A stretch of 17,696 nt of DNA from CAYNRQ01 sp964399875 (GCA_964399875.1 CAYNRQ010000020.1:1-17696); one strand, 5' to 3'. Shown: positions 1 through 5,873, counted from the stretch's first letter. The notes: a model not told the origin generated them from the letters alone. Program-made: numbers and translations.

Positions 1-7
1 TAATAGT

Positions 8-172
8 CGGTTAGCTCCTTACCACCAGTCACATACAATTGGTTAATAAGACTGGCGGGATGCGGAGCTCCTGGTTAATTGTTTGAGAGTAATTCCGCAT
101 AGTGACTGGTGACTGTTAGCGATTACCTTGTTTGGAACCACCGGTCAGAGACCGGTGGAATTCTTATTTAAA
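8..172 (-). repeat. Left copy of the terminal inverted element; candidate structured RNA read outward
   Basis: The core 16-172 matches the reverse complement of 17484-17640 over 157 positions with five mismatches and no gaps; homology then continues to about position 8 with one 8-nt length difference. Read on the minus strand it can form hairpin 1 (138-158, nine perfect pairs, loop TCT), hairpin 2 (ATGCGGA pairing with TCCGCAT, with CTC/GAG inside) and hairpin 3 (CCGCCAGTC pairing with GACTGGTGG, one G-U). No open reading frame explains it. An AT-rich TATA-like stretch (164-172) lies at its inner edge and may also serve pus10. I do not recognise the family. It could be a small RNA gene or a small palindromic mobile element. 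Confidence 0.8.
164..172 (+). promoter_or_regulatory. TATA-like box of pus10 (leaderless transcript likely)
   Basis: The stretch TTATTTAAA is centred about 26 nt upstream of the pus10 ATG at 194. That is the usual archaeal distance from TATA box to transcription start, so the mRNA probably starts at or next to the start codon. This agrees with the lack of a Shine-Dalgarno-like sequence before that ATG. The box lies inside the edge of the inverted element. Confidence 0.5.
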
Positions 173-193
173 CTCCGGTCCTAATTCTTTCCT

Positions 194-1360
194 ATGAGGC
201 AGGAAAAAGAATTCAATAAACCTGAAATCCTTAAAACGGCCAACAAGATCTTTAAAAAAGGCACATGCGATAATTGCTTAGGCAGACAATTCGCCATGAT
301 TTCCACCGGTCTTGCCAACAAAGAAAGAGGCCAGATATTGAGAAAACTCCTGAATGCCGGACCAGAAAAAAAGGAGTGCAAGATTTGCAATAATCTTTTT
401 AGAAATCTTGAGAAATTTGTACCTGATGTGAAGGAGAAGCTAAAGGGTATAGATTTCAAAACATTTTCTGTTGGGTCCAGAATAAACGAGAATCTTATGG
501 AGAGGGAAGAAAAACTATGGAAATCTGTTGGAATAAAATACTGCGAACCTCTAAAATCCGAATTGAATAGAGAATTCGGCAAACTCCTGGAAAAGAGAAT
601 GAAGAAAACAGCAGACAAGCTGAATCCTGATATAAACATTCTGATTGATCTGGAAAGCAAAAAAATAGAAATAAAGATAAACCCTGTATTTTTTTATGGA
701 AAATACAAAAAGCTTGTAAGGGGCCTGCCCCAAACAAAATGGGATAAATATCCAGAAACAGTGGAAGATATAATAGCATGTCCTCTTATGAAGAAAACAT
801 GCGGCAAGGGGCATTCTATGCATGCATGCGGAAGAGAGGACATAGATGCAAGATGCCTTGATTGGAGGCCGTTTGTCTTTGAGATAACAGAACCCAAGAA
901 AAGAAAAATAGATCTGAAAAAGATTGAATCTGAAATAAAAAAAACAAAAAAAGTAGAAATAAAGGATTTAAGGCTTTCAAACAAAAAAGAAGTTATCAGA
1001 ATTAAGGCCTTAAGGCCTGACAAGAGCTACAGGGTCTTGGTTGATTTCGAAAAACCAGTCAAAAACATAGAAAAATTAAAAAAACTATGCACATTAATAA
1101 AGCAAAAAACGCCAAAAAGAGTACTTCATAGAAGAGCAGATCTTTTAAGAAACAGAAAGGTTAAAAGTATTGGATGGAAAAAAATAAACAATAAAAGATA
1201 TGAAATAGAAATAAAAGGTGAAGCAGGCCTTTATATCAAGGAGCTGGTAACAGGCGACAACGAGAGAACAAAACCCTCAGTATCTGAAATATTAAACAAT
1301 CCAGCAAAGGTAGAATTACTGGACGTGACAAAAATATGGTTATCAAACAAAAGACAATAA
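194..1360 (+). CDS. pus10: tRNA pseudouridine synthase Pus10
   Basis: Pus10 makes pseudouridine 54 and/or 55 in the T-loop of archaeal tRNAs. The 388-residue protein has an N-terminal zinc-binding pattern of two CxxC pairs (C25/C28 and C62/C65), a lysine-rich middle region, and a C-terminal pseudouridine synthase domain. That domain has the motif GREDIDAR at about 213-220; by analogy with GRTD in TruA, D216 is the likely catalytic aspartate, followed by the WRPF segment typical of the family. No ribosome-binding site precedes the ATG, but a TATA-like box about 26 nt upstream suggests a leaderless mRNA. It heads an information-processing block, with rpl21e starting 22 nt after its stop. The modification acts on the same T-loop class that is interrupted by an intron in the tRNA gene at 3133. 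Confidence 0.93.
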   Translation: MRQEKEFNKPEILKTANKIFKKGTCDNCLGRQFAMISTGLANKERGQILRKLLNAGPEKKECKICNNLFRNLEKFVPDVKEKLKGIDFKTFSVGSRINENLMEREEKLWKSVGIKYCEPLKSELNREFGKLLEKRMKKTADKLNPDINILIDLESKKIEIKINPVFFYGKYKKLVRGLPQTKWDKYPETVEDIIACPLMKKTCGKGHSMHACGREDIDARCLDWRPFVFEITEPKKRKIDLKKIESEIKKTKKVEIKDLRLSNKKEVIRIKALRPDKSYRVLVDFEKPVKNIEKLKKLCTLIKQKTPKRVLHRRADLLRNRKVKSIGWKKINNKRYEIEIKGEAGLYIKELVTGDNERTKPSVSEILNNPAKVELLDVTKIWLSNKRQ

Positions 1361-1382
1361 GTAAAATAAAGGGTCATATGTC

Positions 1383-1670
1383 ATGACACGCACAAGTAAG
1401 GGATTCAGATCCGGAACAAGGAAGAAACTAAGCAAAAAATTCAGAAGTAAATTTAAACCTGAAAACTATATGCAAGAATTTAAACCCAGAAGCAAAGTAA
1501 TAATAAGGCAGAACCCATCTTCCCAAAAAGGAATGCCTTACCCAAAATTCAGGGGAGAGGCTGGCGAAATAAAAGGAAAAAGAGGAAAGGCCTATATAGT
1601 CGAAGTAAAAATAGGCAACAAAAAAAGGGAATTAATAGTAAGACCAGAACATCTAATAGCTAAAAAATGA
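1383..1670 (+). CDS. rpl21e: Large ribosomal subunit protein L21e (eL21)
   Basis: Ribosomal protein found in archaea and eukaryotes, part of the 50S subunit. The 95-residue product is strongly basic and of normal length. Its second half has the family hallmarks: PSSQKGMPYPKFRGEAGEI followed by KGKRGKAY and the terminal VRPEHLIAKK. The N-terminal half is rich in R, K and S, as expected for an rRNA-binding tail. An earlier ATG at 1375-1380 runs straight into a stop, so the ATG at 1383 is the start. It lies between pus10 and rpoF, a common archaeal order, with an intergenic gap of 30 nt to rpoF. Confidence 0.95.
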   Translation: MTRTSKGFRSGTRKKLSKKFRSKFKPENYMQEFKPRSKVIIRQNPSSQKGMPYPKFRGEAGEIKGKRGKAYIVEVKIGNKKRELIVRPEHLIAKK

Positions 1671-1700
1671 GCGGGAACCCAATAACAGGAGGCGTTTACC

Positions 1701-2027
1701 ATGGAAATAAAGGATGAAAAATTTGTGACATGGGCTGAAGCAAGAAAACTGTTAGAGAAAAAAGCAAAGGAAAAAGAGCTTGGATACGAACAAAAGAACG
1801 CATTAGAGCATTTAAGAAAATTCTCTAAGATGAGTGAAAAGAAAACCAAGGAAATGGCAGAAAAATTAAAGAAAATAGAGAAGCTAAAAGAAAAGCACAT
1901 AATAAACATAATAGCCATGCTGCCAAAAGACCAGGATGATCTAAGAGTGCTTTTCGCTAATGAGGTTGTAAACCTATCACAGGATGATAAGAACGAAATA
2001 CTGAAAATAGTGAAGAAATTCACCTAA
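1701..2027 (+). CDS. rpoF: DNA-directed RNA polymerase subunit F (Rpb4/RpoF)
   Basis: Subunit F pairs with subunit E (Rpb7) to form the stalk of archaeal RNA polymerase, which helps open-complex formation and binds nascent RNA. The 108-residue product has the usual size: a short N-terminal segment (TWAEARKLLEKKA), a highly charged helical middle (about 30-70), and the HRDC-like C-terminal part around IINIIAMLPKDQDDLRVLFA, which is the best conserved region of archaeal RpoF. A clear Shine-Dalgarno AGGAGG lies at 1687-1692, 8 nt before the ATG. It follows rpl21e and precedes the DUF655 gene, the order seen in many archaea. Confidence 0.92.
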   Translation: MEIKDEKFVTWAEARKLLEKKAKEKELGYEQKNALEHLRKFSKMSEKKTKEMAEKLKKIEKLKEKHIINIIAMLPKDQDDLRVLFANEVVNLSQDDKNEILKIVKKFT

Positions 2028-2064
2028 AGATTTAAAACAAAGGTCTAATTCTAAAGTGACAATT

Positions 2065-2637
2065 ATGAAAGGCAAAGAGATAAAAAAAGACAATTGGGCA
2101 GTTGTTCTGGATTACCTGTCCCATGGTCACTATGGAATGGAAAGGTCACAGCCCGTGGCCCAGGTGCTGGGAGAAATATATTTCTCTTTGTTAGAGGTAA
2201 TAATAAGGGATAATGTTTCTTTAAAACCAGAAGAAAGGGTCTATATTGGAGACGGCAAGAGGGAGAAGGTAAAATATATCAGAGGTAGAATAGATCCAAA
2301 AGATCTGACAGTTGCCGCAAAAGAGGAATTAGAAATCGCAATTGAAAATATAATTAAGAAAGACCCAAAGAGATTCCTGGAGTTCTTCAATAAATCAGGC
2401 CCTATAACAACAAGGTTACATAAGATAGAGCTTTTGCCCGGCATAGGAAAAAGGCATTTATGGGCAATAATAAATGAAAGAAAAAACAAAGAGTTCGAAT
2501 CATTCGAGGATTTAAAGAAAAGAGTGCCTTTATTGCCAGATCCAGAAAGAATGATAACAAAAAGAGTACTAGAAGAACTTGAAAACAAGGACAAATATAG
2601 AATCTTTGTACCAAAATTTGAAAAAATGAAGAGGTGA
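2065..2637 (+). CDS. DUF655 family protein (helix-hairpin-helix, nucleic-acid binding)
   Basis: Archaeal conserved protein of about 190 residues, usually encoded beside rpoF. The N-terminal part (WAVVLDYLSHGHYG...) is the conserved family opening, followed by an OB-like segment. Around residues 116-155 there is a helix-hairpin-helix-like stretch, HKIELLPGIGKRHLWAII, typical of non-specific DNA or RNA binding. The precise function is not established; a role in RNA processing or ribosome biogenesis is inferred from context. I chose ATG 2065, five bases after AGTGA, rather than the in-frame GTG at 2056 that is part of that ribosome-binding site. The stop overlaps the ribosome-binding site of the next gene. 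Confidence 0.87.
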   Translation: MKGKEIKKDNWAVVLDYLSHGHYGMERSQPVAQVLGEIYFSLLEVIIRDNVSLKPEERVYIGDGKREKVKYIRGRIDPKDLTVAAKEELEIAIENIIKKDPKRFLEFFNKSGPITTRLHKIELLPGIGKRHLWAIINERKNKEFESFEDLKKRVPLLPDPERMITKRVLEELENKDKYRIFVPKFEKMKR

Positions 2638-2642
2638 GCAGC

Positions 2643-3074
2643 TTGCAGGTAAAAGAGATAATGAACACAGATGTAAAAACAATAAACCTCAATTCCAATG
2701 TCAGAGAAGCAGCTGAACTTATGAGCAAATCCAACATAGGAGGATTAATAGTAGTTGAAGACAGCAAGCTTGTTGGAATAGTAACAGAAAGGGATGTAAT
2801 GAAGAAGGTTGTTGCACTGAATAAGAGCGCAACAAAAACAAAGGTTAAGGCTGTAATGACAAAAAAGGTTATAATGATAGACCCTGATAAGGATGTAGAG
2901 GAAGCAGCAGAAATAATGCTCGAGAGGAAAATAAAGAAACTGCCCATAGTTTATAAAAACAAACTGATAGGTATTCTTACTGCTACTGATATCTGTGCAG
3001 CCCAACCAAAATTAATAGAACAGTTGGCCCAATTAATGCTTGTTCCTGGCAAGAAGAAGATAATAGCAGGCTGA
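2643..3074 (+). CDS. Two-CBS-domain protein
   Basis: A stand-alone pair of CBS domains of about 143 residues. CBS pairs bind adenosine nucleotides such as AMP, ATP or SAM and regulate partner proteins. CBS 1 covers about residues 1-58 (VKEIMNTDVKTINLNSNVREAAELM ending in the typical IVTERDVMKKV) and CBS 2 about 70-125 (VMTKKVIMIDPDKDVEEAAEIM ending in LIGILTATDIC). I chose TTG 2643 because it lies exactly five bases after GGTGA, the spacing used by other genes here. The alternative is the GTG at 2634, which overlaps the DUF655 stop and would add three residues. The partner protein cannot be told from the sequence. Confidence 0.88.
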   Translation: MQVKEIMNTDVKTINLNSNVREAAELMSKSNIGGLIVVEDSKLVGIVTERDVMKKVVALNKSATKTKVKAVMTKKVIMIDPDKDVEEAAEIMLERKIKKLPIVYKNKLIGILTATDICAAQPKLIEQLAQLMLVPGKKKIIAG

Positions 3075-3096
3075 CCAGTTCATATGGATTTATTAA

Positions 3097-3106
3097 ATTA
3101 TTTAAA
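3097..3106 (+). promoter_or_regulatory. TATA box of the tRNA-Ile gene
   Basis: ATTATTTAAA is centred about 31 nt before the first base of the tRNA at 3133. A start about 26 nt downstream would fall near 3128 and give a very short 5' leader, normal for archaeal tRNA genes. The 58-nt gap after the CBS gene holds nothing else I recognise. Confidence 0.55.
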
Positions 3107-3147
3107 ACAAAACACCCACATAGATTCATAATGGGCCCGTAGCTCAG

Positions 3148-3196
3148 AGCTTTCTTTGCAGATGTTCCTTTGGAAAAAATGGGAGAAAGCGGGAAA
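3148..3196 (+). other. tRNA intron 1 (D-loop, about position 15/16)
   Basis: This 49-nt segment splits the D-loop between G15 and the TTGGTTA half. It is closed by the helix GCTTTCT (3149-3155) with AGAAAGC (3184-3190) and has a small inner hairpin TTCC/GGAA (3165-3175). The bulge on the 5' side is AGA. The central helix uses the D-stem GCTC against GGGA, only three of four pairs, so this is a relaxed splice motif. The exact cut could shift by a base. Confidence 0.75.
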
Positions 3197-3211
3197 TTGG
3201 TTAGAGCACCA

Positions 3212-3249
3212 ACAGCGTATTTGGGCGTTCCCTAAATACTGCGGTGTAG
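3212..3249 (+). other. tRNA intron 2 (position 29/30 in the anticodon stem)
   Basis: This 38-nt intron shows a good bulge-helix-bulge: outer pairs AGA/TCT (3203-3205 with 3251-3253), central helix GCAC/GTGT (3206-3209 with 3244-3247), bulges CAA and AGG each cut after the second base, and an inner stem built on GTATTT/AAATAC. Removing it restores the anticodon 5' strand CCAGT. Its outer helix uses bases that the intron 3 motif also needs. Confidence 0.8.
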
Positions 3250-3257
3250 GTCTTATA

Positions 3258-3280
3258 ATGACGCGCCGCGTCCATAGGTC
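3258..3280 (+). other. tRNA intron 3 (canonical position 37/38)
   Basis: A 23-nt intron directly after A37. The central helix is CTTA (3252-3255) with TAGG (3275-3278). The bulges TAA and TCA are cut after the second base. The inner stem is GACGC/GCGTC with a 3-nt loop. The outer helix is the anticodon stem, which is complete only once intron 2 is gone. Confidence 0.82.
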
Positions 3281-3302
3281 AGCTGGCGGTCGAGGGTTCG
3301 AA

Positions 3303-3421
3303 TCCCGAGCCCTTTCGAAAAACAGATGACGACTTGGATCAATTATCTTGAGCCGTCATCTTGTGAAAGGTCTAGGGTCACCCAAAAAACACTTTAGAAA
3401 AGCAGCCGGGAAATTCGAAAA
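3303..3421 (+). other. tRNA intron 4 (T-loop, position 59/60), 119 nt
   Basis: The flanking exons give TTCGAA plus T, restoring the T-loop. Central helix TTCG (3297-3300) with CGAA (3416-3419); both bulges read AAT and are cut after the second base; outer helix is the T-stem. Inside are TCCCG/CGGGA (3303-3307 with 3407-3411) and a long hairpin of CCTTTC/GAAAGG around AGATGACG/CGTCATCT (3324-3331 with 3354-3361). I see no convincing C/D guide boxes. It is longer than the tRNA itself. Confidence 0.8.
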
Positions 3422-3435
3422 TCCCTTCGGGCCCA

Positions 3436-3584
3436 TTAACCAATCAGCCGTGAAGTCATATCCACTGTCTTCAGCAGAACTGATGGCAGAAACCGTTCGC
3501 AAATCACCACCCCCCGTATTCACCTCAGGTGCTTTCACAAAAAACGTTGAATGCTAATTATTTATTCGTCAATAAACCGAAATC
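3436..3584. other. Intergenic stretch without a recognised gene
   Basis: About 150 nt between the tRNA and the thermosome promoter. The first 110 nt are less AT-rich than other spacers here and hold small dyads: TGAAG/CTTCA around 3452-3474 enclosed by GCC/GGC, and CACCT-C-AGGTG at 3521-3531. A short open frame crosses this region but begins inside tRNA intron 4, has no ribosome-binding site and no recognisable protein features. A small RNA processed with the tRNA is possible but unproven. Confidence 0.4.
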
Positions 3585-3638
3585 TTTAAATACCTTTGAC
3601 ATAATATTTATAAGTCTATAATACCAAAACATGGTATT
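3585..3638 (+). promoter_or_regulatory. Thermosome promoter region with an operator-like palindrome
   Basis: Two TATA-like boxes are present, TTTAAATA at 3585-3592 and TTTATAA within 3607-3613. The second would place the transcript start near 3634. A perfect 7-bp dyad, AATACCA and TGGTATT with a 5-nt spacer, occupies 3620-3638 at that start point. A protein bound there would block initiation, as expected for a heat-shock repressor. The regulator gene 3' of the thermosome is the obvious but unproven candidate. Confidence 0.5.
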
Positions 3639-3666
3639 GATTTAAGGAAAAAAAGGGGTGATTTTT

Positions 3667-5319
3667 ATGTCAAATGGTATAGGACAAATCGGAGGACAGC
3701 CGATATTTATATTATCAGAAGGAGCATCAAGAACAAAGGGAAAGGACGCCCAAAAGAATAATATAACTGCAGCTAAAACAGTGGCTGAAGCTGTAAGGAC
3801 CACACTGGGTCCTAAAGGAATGGACAAGATGCTGGTTGATTCTTTGGGTGATGTTGTCATAACAAACGACGGTGCAACTATTCTGAACGAGATGCAGATC
3901 GAACATCCAGCAGCCAAGATGATGGTTGAAGTTGCAAAAACACAGGACGAAGAGGTTGGTGATGGAACAACCACGGCAGTTGTTATTGCTGGTGAATTAT
4001 TGAAGAAAGCAGAGAGCCTGCTTGATCAGGAGATCCACCCAACAGTCATCACAAGAGGTTTCAGAATGGCCAAATTCAAGGCACTGGACATATTAAACAA
4101 AATGGCAAAGAGCGTGGAAGTAAAGGATGAAAAGATACTGGAACAGATAGCAAATACTGCTATGACAGGAAAATCAGCAGAAAAGGCATCCGAAGAGCTG
4201 TCTAAGCTCTCTGTAAAGGCCATAAAGAAGGTTGTTGAAATCAAGAACGGAAAACCGTTTGTTGATACAGAAAACATAAAGATTGAAAAGAAACAGGGCG
4301 GTTCAATAAACGACACAAAACTTATTGAAGGCCTGCTAATAGACAAAGAGGTTGTTCATTCAGCTATGCCAAAAAGAATAGAAAAAGCAAGGATAGCCTT
4401 GATAGATTCTGCATTAGAGGTAAAGGAACTGGAATCAGATGCAAAGATAAACATAGATTCTCCAGAGAAGATGCAGGCATTCATTGAGGAAGAAGAAAAG
4501 ATGCTAAAGGACATGGTGAACAAAGTAACACAAACAAAGGCAAACGTTGTTTTTTGTCAAAAGGGAATAGATGACACAGCACAGCATTATCTGGCAAAGG
4601 CCGGAATTCTCGCTGCAAGAAGGGTTAAGAAATCAGATATAGAGGCACTAGCAAAGGCTACAGGTGCACATATAATAAGTAACATAAAGGATCTGACAAA
4701 GGAAGATCTTGGCTATGCAGGACTGGTAGAGGAAAGAAAGGTTGCTGGTGATGAGATGATATTTGTTGAGGAATGCAGGCAACCAAAAGCTGTTACCATC
4801 CTTATAAGAGGAGGAACAGAGCACGTTGTAGACGAGGTTGAAAGAGCAATGGAAGATGCTATAAAAGGCATAGCAGCAGCCCTGGAACTTGGAAAGATAG
4901 TGCCTGGTGGCGGAGCATCCGAGACAGAGGTTGCAAAGGAATTGAGGAAATACGCAGAAAGCTTTAAAGGAAGAGAACAACTGGCAGTTAATGCATTTGC
5001 AGATGCTATAGAGATAATACCAAGGAGTCTTGCAGAAAACGCTGGTCTAGACCCTATAGACAAACTAGCAAATATAAGGGCAGACCATGACAAAAACACG
5101 GGTCTGAGCATGGGTCTGGATGTGTTTTCAGGAAGGGTTCAGGATATGTTGAATATGGGTGTTATAGAACCACTTAAAATAAAATTGCAGGCAGTTCAAT
5201 CAGCTGCAGAGGCTGCAGAGATGATATTAAGAATAGATGACGTTGTTTCAGCAGGAACAAGTGAAAAAAGTGCCGGTCCACCTGGGGGCGCACCTCCGGG
5301 TGGCATGCCAGAGTACTAA
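3667..5319 (+). CDS. thsA: Thermosome subunit (group II chaperonin)
   Basis: Subunit of the archaeal cytosolic chaperonin, an ATP-driven double-ring folding chamber with a built-in lid. The 550-residue product shows the ATP-site signatures TLGPKGMDK (46-54), NDGATIL (67-73) and GDGTTT (98-103), the late GGGASETEVAKEL motif, and a Gly-Pro-Met-rich tail ending GGAPPGGMPEY. I chose ATG 3667 because GGTGA lies exactly five bases before it; the GTG at 3658 belongs to the ribosome-binding site. A T-run (5347-5352) after the stop may terminate transcription. Only one thermosome gene is in the window, so the ring could be homomeric or have partners elsewhere. Regulation by heat is expected from the family and from the palindrome in its promoter. 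Confidence 0.96.
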   Translation: MSNGIGQIGGQPIFILSEGASRTKGKDAQKNNITAAKTVAEAVRTTLGPKGMDKMLVDSLGDVVITNDGATILNEMQIEHPAAKMMVEVAKTQDEEVGDGTTTAVVIAGELLKKAESLLDQEIHPTVITRGFRMAKFKALDILNKMAKSVEVKDEKILEQIANTAMTGKSAEKASEELSKLSVKAIKKVVEIKNGKPFVDTENIKIEKKQGGSINDTKLIEGLLIDKEVVHSAMPKRIEKARIALIDSALEVKELESDAKINIDSPEKMQAFIEEEEKMLKDMVNKVTQTKANVVFCQKGIDDTAQHYLAKAGILAARRVKKSDIEALAKATGAHIISNIKDLTKEDLGYAGLVEERKVAGDEMIFVEECRQPKAVTILIRGGTEHVVDEVERAMEDAIKGIAAALELGKIVPGGGASETEVAKELRKYAESFKGREQLAVNAFADAIEIIPRSLAENAGLDPIDKLANIRADHDKNTGLSMGLDVFSGRVQDMLNMGVIEPLKIKLQAVQSAAEAAEMILRIDDVVSAGTSEKSAGPPGGAPPGGMPEY

Positions 5320-5346
5320 AACAAGTTAGAATAAGGCATTAATTAC

Positions 5347-5352
5347 TTTTTT
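5347..5352 (+). terminator. T-run downstream of the thermosome gene
   Basis: TTTTTT lies 28 nt after the thermosome stop, within a 52-nt gap between convergent genes. Archaeal RNA polymerase terminates at T-rich stretches without a required hairpin. Confidence 0.4.
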
Positions 5353-5371
5353 ACTGTAAATCCCATACAGA

Positions 5372-5797
5372 TTATATTCTGTTAAGCTGCTTTCTTCTTT
5401 CCCTCACTGGAAGCATGATATTTCTGTCTATATCCTCTGCTATTTCTCTGATTGATTTTAGTACCCTTTCCACATCCAGTTCTATCTCATCCACAATTTT
5501 CTGAAGGCTTCTCATCCTGAGTTCGAACATACCACCTTCTTTTATTATCAAACCTGAACTTATCATTGCTTTGGTATGGTGAACAACAGCAGTCCTGCTG
5601 AGATTAACTTTTTCTGAAAGATCTGTAGTGCTGATTCCTTTGTTTTTTGCCATCAGTATGCTTTTGAATATCTTCAGTCCTGTTTTGTCTTTATCCCTCT
5701 CACCCAAAAGACCAAGAGAATCACAGAACCACTCTATATCCTTATCTATATTTCCCTCTATCGGCTGCCTCAGAGAACGTATGGTTATCTGCTTCAT
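5372..5797 (-). CDS. Winged-helix transcriptional regulator, candidate heat-shock regulator
   Basis: A 141-residue DNA-binding protein on the minus strand. A conserved-looking N-terminal segment (1-40) precedes a winged helix: the helix-turn-helix spans about 55-84 (ISTTDLSEKVNLSRTAVVHHTKAM), the wing about 84-94 (IIKEGGMFELR), then a long charged helix 97-128 likely used for dimerisation and a basic end. The fold is ArsR/MarR-like, as in archaeal heat-shock regulators Phr and HSR1, but I cannot show membership in either family. Convergent to the thermosome and divergent from groES, it is well placed to control both. A TATA-like box about 26 nt upstream of its ATG suggests a leaderless mRNA, and a dyad TACTT-T-AAGTA (5826-5836) next to it could be an autoregulatory operator. 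Confidence 0.8.
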   Translation of the reverse strand: MKQITIRSLRQPIEGNIDKDIEWFCDSLGLLGERDKDKTGLKIFKSILMAKNKGISTTDLSEKVNLSRTAVVHHTKAMISSGLIIKEGGMFELRMRSLQKIVDEIELDVERVLKSIREIAEDIDRNIMLPVRERRKQLNRI

Positions 5798-5819
5798 AAA
5801 TATATATTGGAGGCAAACA

Positions 5820-5850
5820 TTTAAATACTTTAAGTAACAATATAATATTT
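5820..5850. promoter_or_regulatory. Divergent promoter region of the regulator and groES
   Basis: TTTAAATAC at 5820-5828 is the likely TATA box of the leftward regulator gene (start codon at 5797). ATAATATTT at 5842-5850 is a plausible TATA box for groES, giving a start near 5872 at the beginning of the foldable leader. Between them is the dyad TACTT-T-AAGTA (5826-5836). The two words TTTAAATAC and ATAATATTT also occur, in the same order, before the thermosome gene (3585-3593 and 3601-3609). Confidence 0.45.
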
Positions 5851-5873
5851 GAAATAGTTAAAAATAACCTTAT

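Larger units (their letters stand above)
3133..3435 (+). tRNA. trnI-UAU: tRNA-Ile(UAU) interrupted by four introns
   Basis: Exons are 3133-3147, 3197-3211, 3250-3257, 3281-3302 and 3422-3435. Joined, they give 74 nt with every normal element: acceptor GGGCCCG/CGGGCCC with A73; D-stem GCTC/GAGC with loop AGTTGGTTA; anticodon stem CCAGT/GCTGG; loop CTTATAA with anticodon TAT; T-stem GAGGG/CCCTT; T-loop TTCGAAT. All stem positions pair (Watson-Crick or G-T). The introns are 49, 38, 23 and 119 nt. Introns 2, 3 and 4 are bounded by 4-bp central helices with 3-nt bulges cut after the second base, as in bulge-helix-bulge motifs; intron 1 fits more loosely. The UAU anticodon reads AUA, a codon used often here. 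Most archaea instead read AUA with a CAU tRNA carrying agmatidine. The mature 3' CCA is not encoded. Confidence 0.9.

Noticed and set aside
138..158. Hairpin plus T-rich stretch read inward as a terminator of a transcript entering the window
   Set aside because: In that direction the differences between the two element copies give C-A mismatches in two stems, and the following T-run is weak. The outward reading fits better, although it is not proven.
3133..3320. A tRNA ending at CGAGCCC near 3312 without the fourth intron
   Set aside because: That reading leaves only two bases for the 3' side of the T-stem and a mismatch in the acceptor. The reading ending at 3435 pairs fully.
3436..3545. 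Possible C/D or H/ACA guide RNA after the tRNA
   Set aside because: On both strands I found only partial boxes (CTGA, TGATT, AGAAAC) with wrong spacing; the small dyads are too weak to call a gene.
3348..3557. 69-codon open frame downstream of the tRNA
   Set aside because: It begins inside tRNA intron 4, covers the tRNA 3' exon, has no ribosome-binding site and shows no recognisable protein features.
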